Origin: Annona cherimola | Taxonomy: Eukaryota; Streptophyta; Magnoliopsida; Magnoliales; Annonaceae | NCBI GenBank assembly: GCA_030490835.1 | Contig: CM059974.1 | Coordinates: 1,681,501-1,745,500 of the forward strand | Reading direction: 5' to 3' | DNA: 64,000 nucleotides | The notes under the pieces: generated by a model | The model's database searches: none | The model's input: the letters and a program-made list of their open reading frames with translations, nothing else | What the model was told of the DNA's origin: nothing | Part shown: positions 24,701 to 36,700 of the stretch, piece by piece | Layout of the letters: each line of letters starts with the position of its first letter | How positions within the stretch are numbered: position 1 is the first letter of the stretch | Made by a program: the position numbers and the translations under genes

Positions 24701-27700
24701 TCAAGTAACATTTTAACATATGCTTGGGGCTTACGCTGAACAAGCAGATTTCAACGATTAAATAAAAATTAGGTCAATGAAAAATTGATGCTTGCATCCC
24801 GCTAAAAGTGGTCCGTTGATCTCTCTTCGAATCTATTGTCTTGATAGGCCAACATTGCATAAATTGCCAGTAGTGCCTCATTCGCACAGAGTATTCAGAT
24901 GCATTGTTGCTGATTTTGGAAATGTTCTTTATGCATGATTGTAAGCCAACAAAGCCAGCTGATTCTATATATTGTTTTCTATTTGTCACCAACAGAAAAT
25001 TGATGAGAGAGCTATAACTGAGGTTTTTCTAAAGGTATTGGATAACTATATCAAATGGTGCAAGTACTTGCGAATACGGCTTGCATGGAACAGGTTTGCC
25101 TGAATGTAGCTATTTAAAATGTTCCTGTACCTTATACATAAAAAAAAAAAGTTTCTGTACCTTGATTTACAATTATTTTATATGGTCCGTTCCTTCTGCA
25201 GTACAGCGGCAATCAATCGGGACCGGAAACTAATCATGGTTTCATTGTACTTCCTCATTTGGGGTGAAGCTGCCAATGTCCGTTTTATTCCTGAGTGCAT
25301 TTGTTATATATTTCACAATGTGAGTATGTTATGAAGCTGGTAAATAAGGGCTGTTCTTTCTTTGATTTTTGATTACTGGTAGTTGTTGCTGTTGGTGTTT
25401 GTATGTATGTATATATATATATAAACCTTATTTGTAATTTGAATGCACCTTCCCTTTTGTGGTGTCGTTAACAATTTCATTGATGCTATTTTAATGTGCG
25501 ATTCAGTGAAAATGGTTTCCCCAACAATTTCCATGAGATCTTCTCGAATAAGCTCATTGTTAGGTCTTTTGGAATTTATACCATCCATTAAAGAAGCTGC
25601 TATTTATTCACGCACTAGAAAATCATTTTGAGTAGAGACCTTTGTTGACTTGGCCATGCAAAGAAGTGTTAAATCACATAATGAATAAAAAAAGTATTTA
25701 AAGCTATTTGAAATAGCTTAAAATTTGATCCAGTTGCCCATCATTCTAGAGTAACACTTTGAATATGATGGATATCTACTCTACTTGCACTCTTTTGTGT
25801 TTTATTATTGATTGAAAATTTTTAATATGGTTACATTCTTCAATAAATTCCATTATTGTAGCCATCCGAGTTTTTATTCAACATTATTGGTAGTACTATA
25901 GCTAAATATACAAGTAAGAGGGTTGATTTGATTTAATGAAACTATCATGTTACATTATATTTTATGTATGCACTCTGCTTTATAGGTTGTCTGGTACCTG
26001 TTTTTGGGCATTCATTTTGTTATTTATGTTCAGATATCTTTGCTCTCAATTTATACATGGGTAACGGTTCAATATGTATATATGTACATCTGTCCTGAGC
26101 CTTAATATATATGTCTGTGTGTATAGTTGTTTTGAGCCTTTGTTTCAATCTTTTTGTTTTTGTTTTTATTTTTATGTGGCCCCACATGTATTGAGTTCAT
26201 ATGTCAAAATTTGCCATTTCGTATTTTTTGTATATGTTTTTCTATAATGTCAAAAATCAACAGTTTTTACTTCCATTGAAAACTGTTGATATTTGAAATT
26301 ATAAAAAATATATACAAAAAATCCAAAACTGGCAAATTTTTTTTTTTTGTTTTGGGGGTGGGGGGGAGGTATAAAGATATAAGTGGGCCTACATAAAAAT
26401 GAAAAGAAATAGGCTCAGTACATATGTTTCTATTGAATCGTTGTCCTATATGGAATATATATGGAATATATGTTTTATTGTGTGAATGCATTCAAGTGCC
26501 ATCAATTTTTCTCATCTTGATCCTGTTTTGCAGATGGCAAAGGAGTTAGATGCAATATTAGATCAACCTGAAGCAGTGCCAGCTTCGAGCTGTCGGGATG
26601 AGAATGGTTCTGCTTCTTACTTGAAGCAAATCATCACTCCAATTTACAAGATAATTGCAGCGGTTAGTGCTTATAGGCTATTTATTTTTTCCCATTTAAA
26701 TGTATTTGAATTACCTCTGTTTCTTACACAATTTGGCAAAGACGACAATAAATTCAGCTGTGTTGGAATTTACGCCTTCTGTTGAGTTGCTTATCATTCA
26801 TCAAAAGCTGCCTTATTCCCTGGTTGTTTCTCAGGTTTGGGTTGACAGAGACGCATGAACTAAGTCTATGCCTTTCACTCTTACAGTCACAGAGCATTGC
26901 TGTTGTGCTGTTGTGTACTTGGCTTGTATCTGCAAAATTGTATGCTTAAGTCGAGCAGCTGAATATTGATTGAGCATTGTTTTACTTCTTTTCTTGTCAT
27001 GATCTCTAATGATTGTTAGCTTTTTTTTTTCCCCTGACTTCCTTCTGATGTTTATTCGTATTTACAATAAGACCATGCATAATATTTGACTTAAAATTGA
27101 AATTTACCATGCGTAATATTTGACCTACAATTGAAATTTAAATAAATATGAGTTTGTAAATATCATGAAGACTTGTCGTGGCATGTTAACACTTGTGGTG
27201 TTGCAGTGCTGCCACGGAAGCACTGTTAAAGAGGTTTCTTTGACAGTTTGATGTGGTAAAATGTGCAGTCCATCCAAAAAGGTTTTCAGGGAGAAAGCAC
27301 TTATAATTATAAAATGCACATGTAATGTGCGGTCAAACACATTCTGAGAGTGTAATTTAAAAAAAAAAAATGTTTGGAGAGGGTCCACCTCTTTCTTCCA
27401 AAGTCTTTTCTATCTTGTTCTAACAAGATCTTGGTGTTCTACATTAATTTGGTACTAGAGTTTCTCATTTTACTTCAGTTTGCTGTTATACTTGAAGTTG
27501 GCTTAGCTAGAGCCAAAATCTTAAATCAGACTAAACTCTTTACCAAGCTCTGCATGGCATCTTTTTTTGCACGAGTCCATTGTTTGCAACACTCATATCA
27601 CAAGATACTGCCTCCTCTTCAGTCTACTTGCACTGTCTGTGCCATTCCTACTTGATGGAGCATTGCCCATATTCAGATGGCCAACATTGCTGAACTTTTT

Positions 27701-30700
27701 GTTTCCATCAATGTGCAAGGATGTTACTTTTTCTGTAATTTTTAGAAAGTGTCTTCCATTTCCTGTACCATCTTTTTTCACAGTTTTCATTGATCTAGCA
27801 CCATTACCATAGAAGAAGCAATCTATAATGAGTAATCAGAGAATCTATTGTTGCCTAGTAAGGAGCTCCATTGTCTTCTACATAGGTATGGTGTTCCCAT
27901 GCCCCATGTTAAATGCTATTAAAGAGTAAAGGAAGGAGCGGAAGGCTATAAAAACCTTAATTTTCATTTTCCTCCACGAATAGTCAACTTGAATTTTGAA
28001 AGTTGTTAAAAAAAACACTTGATTTTATAATTCTAAAACACGTTTTTTAAATTTACATGCTTCTATATATTATGTTTTTACAAACTGAATCACTTTACCT
28101 AAAAGTTAGAAGCTAGCCATTTATTTATGTAAAATTTCCAAATATATTTTTTTGATAACTAGAAAATCTCTATTTTTGGAACTCACAGTTTGATCTAATT
28201 CTTTTCAAGTAGCCCTAAATTTTTGGAAATTGCAGGAACTTCCTGTTTTCCATAATTCTATGGGCTCTTATTTAGAAAATAACAGGAAGCCCCTTATGTT
28301 ATTCAGACCAAAGTGAAAGCTTAAATGAAAGCTCAAATACCGGCCTTAATAGTTGAAGTGGTCAAAACTACTTAGAAGGTAGGTGAAGATCTGACACTGT
28401 AAAACCTTGAAATGCACAAATTGTAGTAGATTTTTGGAATGAACAAAGGCCCTTTCTCTCGACTTGTGGTCTATGATCATTCTTCAAAGTGATCAATGTC
28501 TCATAAAATTTTTTAACTTCTTTGTTTTGGTTTTCCACGTACCTTTTTCCGTTAGGGAAGATTCTTGTAAATTCTCTTAAGTGAACTCTCAAAATAATTA
28601 TTCGTTGTTCCAAATTTCGAGGATTTTGCAATGATGTCCCCAAGAAACCATGATTGATGTTCCATGTTTGTTAAGAACTACATCTTTAGTTCTATCATTT
28701 GATGTTTCCTGGAACCATTGCTCTTTTCTGCAGTGATGCAGAATGTTGCAAGCTTCATTTTGTTTGTAATTCCAATGATGATCTGCGTTCAGTGAAGATA
28801 GCTGAATTATTTCAAACGTAAAAAAAAGATGATCCACTGGTCATTGGTTTGTCAGCCACATAGGAAGAATTCTTGCATTTGAAAACTCAAGAGAAGGGTG
28901 GTTTACTTTTTTCCAACCTGTTTGAAGGAAGAGGAGACTATGATCACTTGGTTTTACATTGTTCGATCAGAAGGAACCTATGGAAGTAATTACTTCCTTC
29001 TATGTAGTGTGGTAGCGTCCATTGCAATGTTGGCATCTTGTTTGCTGCATTGTAACATCGCTATTGGAAAGCAATGTGGAGATTAGTTCTTTTAGGTCAC
29101 ATGAAAAGGAAGCTCAAGAGCATGTCTCAAGCAACTCTTATTCTGCATCACTGATGAACCAGCTCTTTTTGTATTTGGTTGCGCATACGTGTATGTATAT
29201 ATGTATATATATATTTGAGAATTTTTCTATAAAATCGGGTTTCATAAAAGTGATTCCATTTCGAGATGTTGATGTTTCTTCTATGAAACTGGGTATCATA
29301 GAAGTGATTTCATGAAACCTTATCCATTTTTGAGATGTTGATGATTGATACAAAATTCAATCATTCATTCTAATTTAACGTCATTTTTTTAGTTAGGAGA
29401 TCAAGTTTCGTCCAAATCTAATATGTGCATGGGCCACATTTGTTCAAAAATAGGTATATTCATGTGTAAATTAGAAAAATGCTTAAATCTATTCACGTAT
29501 ATATTAGAATGTAGTATTACTTTATAGAATCGTTTATCCACATATCGATGACATTTTTAGATAGTTTAGACGTTGAAAATACTATTTAAAAATTGATATT
29601 TAGCATTAAATCTTTTTATTAAATTGATTTTACATGTTTGTATATGGGACTCATATACAGTGATAATAGATAAATGAAAGAGTTTCTATGATAATATATA
29701 TGATGTTAAATATGATAGATGAAGTGAATTTTTCATCAACTATCTAGATGTTAAAAATGAAGGGGGTTTCATAGAAGGATCCCCCATATATATGAATGAT
29801 ATTATCCTGTGTAGACGGACTATACCATAATTACGATATTAAAATGTAATATTATATTATACAATTCTTTTTATATTATACAATTCTTTATGTATATAAA
29901 AAAAACATACTTTGGATGGTTTAGAGGTTGAAGATATCACTTTAAACTTGATATTTTCATTAAACTATTTTATTACGTTGATTTTGTACCATTTTAAAAT
30001 GGGGCCCATAAACATGTTTGATTTGGATGAAAATTGATATACTTATAAAGTGAGTGATTCTAAATACAATGGTTAGAGTAAATTTCCTGTTCACGATCAA
30101 GTAGGCCTCACAATGCATGGATTGCAGTCGTATGGACTTGATCACATTGCTATGTATGTATATATATATTCGGCTTACATAAAGTTAGTTTTGAGGATAG
30201 CTATGGTTAGTTGCTTCTATAAGTCTCTCTCCTTATGGTTTCGTGCCTATGTATCATGTTGTTGTAAGAATATAGTATCTGTAATACTTCTCCTTTGCTA
30301 CTGAAACATAGTTGTATTTTCCATCATCATTATCATCATAATACCTATTGAGAGGGCCGAGCTGTATTAATTTTATTAGGCATTGTTAATTCCTCGTCAA
30401 TTATATTATTCTTGAGCCTTCTTGCCACTCTGTCTTTCCTCTCTAACTAGCTACTTCCAAGTTGTAGCTGGTTCTATTCCTAGTCTTTGCCCTAATGATT
30501 AAGATGCTTTATTTGTATAGACTGAAAAGCTTTGGAAAGTAATTCTGTCTTGTGCCCAAAACTTATGGTGTATTTGGATGTGTACTGGAAACATTTCATG
30601 CACGAAGGGAAGGAAAAGTTGCCCAGTAGGACATTTATATACTTCTATGTATATAAGTTATGCTCCTAATTGCCAATCAATTTTGTTTTTCCTTCTTCAT

Positions 30701-33700
30701 ACAAGACTGCCTTATTTGTCATTAACATCTCTATTCCTTCGTAATGCCTGTTTTGTCCTCAGTGAACTGTGCACTCTTTCATCGTCATTCTATTCGTCTG
30801 TATCATATTTATTTATTTTCTTTTCAACCCATTATGTTGCTAAGATTGTTTTCATTATTGCTGACATAATTTCTTTCTTCATTAAATAAACCTATCCGGA
30901 TAGTCTCTTACTGATTTTATTCTTGTGAACCAAGCTCTTTCCTTCTAAGCATGTACACATTTAATGCATATTGTTTCTATTTTCCTGTATGTTCTTAATT
31001 TTCCTGTCTGCTATCTTTACAGGAAGCTGATATAAATAAAAATGGGAAAGCTGCACACTCGGCATGGAGAAATTACGATGATTTCAATGAATATTTCTGG
31101 TATACTTTCTGCCCATTACTAATTCTTCTGTGCTACTACACTTATTTGGCTTTGGTTCTCATGATTGTATTTTCTTCTCACTCACAATGCATTTTTAGGT
31201 CGCATACTTGCTTCGAATTGAGTTGGCCAATGCGCAAGGATTCTAAATTTCTATTTAGTCCAAAGAAGTCGAAAAGAGTATGTCACAAATAATTCTTAGT
31301 GACTATATTCTTCTCCAAGATGTTTTGTTTATCCTTTTGATGTTTTAAGCTTTACCTTGTTCTGTTATTTATTTGTATCAGTAATTCTTAGTGACTATAT
31401 TTTTCTCCAAGATGTTTTGTTTATCCTTTTGATGTTTTAAGCTTTACCTGGTTCTGTTATTTATGTGTGTCAGATAATTCTTAGTGACTATATTTTTCTC
31501 CGAGATGTTTTGTTTATCCTATTGATGTTTTAAGCTTTTCCTGGTTCTGTTATTTTTCTGTATTTTCATTTGCATCCATTCTAAGCCAGCCTTTTGCACC
31601 TTGCGCTGAATGATAATTGTTTGTGCAGTCTATTGTTGCTAGAAAGACCTCACTTTTAAATTTTTTTTTTTTTTTTTGTAATTGTGGTCTGAGGCTGTGT
31701 CAATCTACTGTGAATATGTGATGCTGATCTTGATTGTGGTAGGGGAACTTATTTTTAAATCGCCATGGTTGATGATCCTGGTTGCATTCAACTGTTAAAT
31801 ATTTTGTTGCTGTATGCGACTGTAAAATATGTACAAGTCACATTCACATTGTATGCTACTGGGAATCATACGTAAGCTTCTGCTAGTTCAGAATTGTACT
31901 GTGAAATTCTACAGCTCCATCTATGGTAGAGAAAAAGACAGATGTCTTTATTTGATCAGCTGATTAAAGAGACTCGTTCTTATGAAAAAAATTTATATTT
32001 GTTTTGGTAGTACGACTTACTTTGTGAAAATTGATTTTCTTTCATGAAATGGACAGACAGGGAAGACCTCTTTCGTTGAGCACCGGACATTTCTTCATTT
32101 ATATCGGAGTTTCCACCGCCTATGGATTTTCCTGCTTTTAATGTTCCAGGTTTAGATATTTATACATTCATCACTTTCTTTTCTTTTTGAATGATTTCTG
32201 ATTTATCGCTATTGATGACATGACCGCAACTCAGGTCTGGTTGAGGTCATACCCAAAGCATATTTGTAAAATTCTCATTCCAAACTTGTAATTTATTTTC
32301 AAAATCTCAGCCAGCTCAAATTTGTAGTCAAAACTTCCAGAGTTCCTCAACTCAACATGAAGGAAATTGGCTAGATTTGGCTTGAAACCTGAGTTGCATC
32401 CCCTTTTTTCTCTTTCTTCCAAGGGACTGTCTCATCATCTGTGCTCGTTTGGGTGCAACTTTGCAGGGCTTGACAATAATAGCTTTCAATAATGGTACCA
32501 TTAATCTTGACACTTTCAAGGAAGTACTCAGTGTTGGGCCTGCATTTGCAGTGTTGAACTTTTTGGAGAGTATGGTTCCTCTTTTCACCTAATTTATTGT
32601 GGCAGAATTATTTTGTTTTATACCTGTCTTTCTTTTGGTTTCAGTAGTTCCATATTTAGTTGATTTTTCTTAGCTGACTATTATTTTGATGGAAAATTTA
32701 ATTCTGCGTCTTTAGGCTGTTTGGATGTCCTACTCACATTTGGGGCTTATTCAACTGCTAGAGGCATGGCAATCTCAAGGCTTTTTATTAGATTCTTTTG
32801 GTTTGGATTCAGTTCAGTGTTCTTAACATACGTCTACATGTGAGTATAGTACTATTTTTGCCATATATATCCTCATTGTTTTTGGGGAGGAGAATGAACA
32901 CCCCCCCACCCACCCCGAAAAAAAAGAAGACCATGGCTGCTAAATTTTATTCCCTTTTTAAAATTAATTTTTAGCGGATTATTCTTAATATTTTATAGGA
33001 ATGCACATGTGCTTTAATTAATGGTTGTTCTTTAATTGTGTTACAGGAAGCTTCTGAAGGAAAGGAATGACCAGAATACAGATTCTTTCTATTTCCGGAT
33101 TTTTGTCCTTGTTTTAGGTGTTTATGCTGGTGTTCGCATATTCTTAGCCTTGTTACTTAAAATCCCAGCTTGCCATGCTTTGTCAGAGAAGTCTGATCAG
33201 TGGTCATTCTTTCAATTTTTCAAATGGATTTATCAGGTAATTTTTCTTTTCTTGTTTTAAAATTCTTTTTTCATACTTTGTTTTAGGTGATGCTCCCAGG
33301 AGCATATCCTTACCCGTGAAGAAGTAGATGGAAATGTAATTTTTGTCCTGTTGAGTAAAGGTTTCTTCTCCATATTCTAGGAAAGATACTATGTTGGGCG
33401 TGGTCTTTATGAAAGGACAAGTGATTATGTCAGGTTTGTACCAATTCCATTTTATTGTGTCAATATATTTTCTTTTGGTTAAGTTTCTGATCTATGATTG
33501 ACAGTTTGATTTGTGATGCATATATTTATGTTCATGGCAAGTTTTGATTTACGATACTTATGTTTATATTTATGGGGAGTTAATAAAAACAGATGTTTGG
33601 ACAAAATCAGGCTGGCAGCCGGTGCTATTAAAAGTCACTGCCGCATCTCTTAAGGAGCCGACCCCACCTCGGTGGGAAATGACTTATGATGATGATAATA

Positions 33701-36700
33701 ATATAAATTCATGTGTATGTATGTGTGTGTGTGTGTGTGTATATGATGTGAGAAAACACTTTGATTGAAAAATTGGATAAATATTTAACCTCATTTGAGA
33801 GTGGATATGAAATTCTTAAAATTCAGAAATAAATATATGAAATATAATTTTTTTAAAAAATTAGATTTTAAATATTTAATAATTTAAGAATAGAAATAAA
33901 ACTGTAAAAAATTGGAAATAAAAATGTAGTATATAAAATTTTTCAAGATATTTGATTTTTTGACATAGTAGATGTATTAATATAAACCTATGGATGAATA
34001 TTATAAATGATTTAGAAAAAAAAACCTTTTTAAAGGGTAAAAGGCAACTGTTTAGACAACAGTTTTGTCTAAATTTTTTATTTTTATTTTTTATCACTCC
34101 CCTATATTTATACCCAACATTCATGCTTTGGACGCGCACAAGTTTTTGGGCATGTACATTGCGTACATATGCAGATGTATGTTAAGGAAAATCTTTTATA
34201 AGGAGGATGTTCGTGGAGCACAAAAGGGAGGAGAATTTAGACAAAAGACGATTCTTTGAAAGGGGGAGGAGTGGAGAATGGGGAGAAGAATAGAAGAATT
34301 AGTTATTTGAGAGAGTATGAGAAGAACACCAGTGAGATTTAAGAAATCTTTGAAATATCACTCAATCAATTTTCAGAAGCTTTTAGTTTCCCTATTTATA
34401 TGGCATAATTGCTAATCCTACTCCTAACAAGATAATGATTGTGCACTCAAATCTTATCTTAATGAGGATAAGAGAGAATATGACCAAATCCCTCTATAAG
34501 GATAAAACCCTAAATAAGGAAACTCTAAATCATAAAGTGACAGTCCAAACTAATCAGGTTGATCTTGATGTGGAATATTTGATGTTTACATCAAATCCTA
34601 AAAAAAGATTAAAGAAATGTTTCCTAAATAAATCAATCTTAAAATCCATAATTTCTAAATTATGCGATATAGTTTTTTATTTCCCAAGTTGATTCTTCAC
34701 TAGATGTTTTTGAAGGTTTAGCTCTGTGGGCCTGAACCATGGTTCATATTAAATATCTATCCTATTAATCAGATATCTCATTCATGTTAGGCTTACAATT
34801 TAGGAAATGATATTAGATGTTGAGTATTTCATGATCAGACCCACGGAGTTGAACCTTTCTGAACTTTTGGGAATATTGACCTGTTAGGTTCTTTTTGGCT
34901 GTTTGCTTTACACATATTTAGTGCAAATTTTAAATGAGACTTTTTTGTGAAAAGATTTTGTTCTGAGCCTGACATTATACTTGTGCGACTCAGCTTGGCC
35001 ATCAAAATTGGCACCAAAATTTACTGAAAATTCTGAAAATAGTTTTTGTTTGAAATTCAATTGGGCATGGGCCACACCGTTTGAAAGAACTTAGAATCAC
35101 GGATAGTCTATTTTGCTTGCAAATTGAAATGTGCCACTTTTGGAATGACAAAATGCAAAGCCATGAATGGAACATCTGAAATTACTAAACTGAGGCACAC
35201 TTATTTTGTGGTTCTGTATTTCTTTTATAGATTCACCGACCTATCATTTGGGGATAGCTTCAATTATAATTGGTGTATCTAGGTCATTTGCTTATACATG
35301 ACAGTGCCTGTCTTTTCTTCCTTGTATGTTTAATCAAAGTCATTTCTAATAATTCTCTTTTATTGCTACAAAATGCAGATATGTTGTGTTCTGGTGCGTG
35401 ATATTTGGATGTAAATTCTCATTTGCTTACTTCCTCCAGGTTGTCTACTAATTTCTTTGTCCGACATTTTTGGATTCTAACATTCCCTTGATCTGGTTGG
35501 TTTTATGTTCATTATTTCTAACAAGGAGGAATTATTGGTTACTAAAGTAATTTTCTTATGATGTGTATGTTCTCTTTCAGATCAAACCGCTAGTACAACC
35601 AACTAAAGTGATTGTTGATCTTTCAAATTTTAGCATATTCATGGCATGATCTTGTCTCGAAGGGTAATGTTTATTTTTATGTTACATTTGTCTCTTCATG
35701 AGTTTTTATGGGTACTTTATATTTGCTAAGAGTCAATGTGAGTAAGAGCTAAGTTTCTTGTTCCCATCAAATTTCTACTGCTTTCTTTCTTTCTTCGTTT
35801 TTTGGTGGGCTTGAAATAATAGTTTAAGGATCAAGATGTACCCTGGCCCCAGGGCTTTTGGGTCCTACCTGCAAGTTACATAAGTGTTGTACAAATACAT
35901 TCCTCAAATATGTAAGAGTATGTTGATAAAATTTATCTGGTATAACCCTAATTCACGGTTATTATGTGTGAAAACTGCCTCAAATTTCATTCATCTAAGA
36001 TAAATATTGAAATTCAATGGAATATAGTGCTTAAAAGGTCAAAAGCGCAAAAGAATCTAAATATAGACTATCATTAGTTAATCATTTAAAATAATACAGC
36101 AGAAGCAACTGTATAAAGAAAATGGATTTCGGATAATCATTACTGTAGGCCCCAAATATAGTGTTTCCATAGGATTGGATGCCGAGAACAATTAATGATG
36201 CATTTAGGAATGATAGAAGGAAGCTAGTATGAAAGTATAACTGTGGTTGTGCTAGTATGACTGACTGACTGACTACTACCCTGTATTAAAATGATGTTGA
36301 GGTAGATGGGAAGAAAAAACCTGGATGAAGTGAACCTCAAAATCCAGACAGTACTCAACAGCTTTTGGTCTCCTCCCTCCAGATATTCACCTCTCGTTTA
36401 AAATCTTTTTCTTCCCAAATTTTTCAACAACAATTTTTTTTAAAAACGCAGTTTCCCTCCTTGCAAATAGTCCTTTCCAGGCTTTAGGTTTTTTTTTTTT
36501 TTTTTTTCCCCTCTTGGCACATCTGTGACAAGTTATCTACCTTTTTTCATTATTATTATTATTATGGTTTTTGCCTTGACCGATATGTTATACACTTCTT
36601 GTGTCTTGCACTCACATCTTGCGCCTCACATTCACTAAAAAGTTTGTATTCATTTGTCCTCAGTGAATTTGCCTGCCCCGAGTGGTTCAAGGCACTTGGA

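Larger units (their letters stand above)
21772..24995 (+). other. Intron 7 of the callose synthase gene
   Basis: About 3.2 kb. Besides the MITEs at 22945-23165 and 24308-24593 it holds an imperfect direct repeat around AGGAATTATGGTCGG and AGGAATTATGATCAGG (about 23685-23885) and a short repeat of AAGGAATTTCTTAAAAAA near 23295 and 23330. No gene seen. Confidence 0.65.
26663..31022 (+). other. Intron 10 of the callose synthase gene (4.4 kb, the longest)
   Basis: Contains an L1-type LINE scrap (28900-29100) and two MITEs (29215-29785 and 29795-30165), listed separately. The stretch 27130-28870 has several short antisense open frames that look like diluted coding sequence but match no family I can name; it may be part of the same decayed LINE. 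Confidence 0.55.

Noticed and set aside
33716..33740. Repeat-coded peptide with alternating C and V
   Set aside because: It is only the translation of a (TG)n microsatellite.
35605..35635. Tiny intron in exon 19 that would bridge the frame break
   Set aside because: The GT...AG pairs available (AAAGTGATT or ATTGTTGAT to ATTTTAG) enclose only about 20-30 bases, far below the smallest plant introns, and would delete conserved-length sequence.
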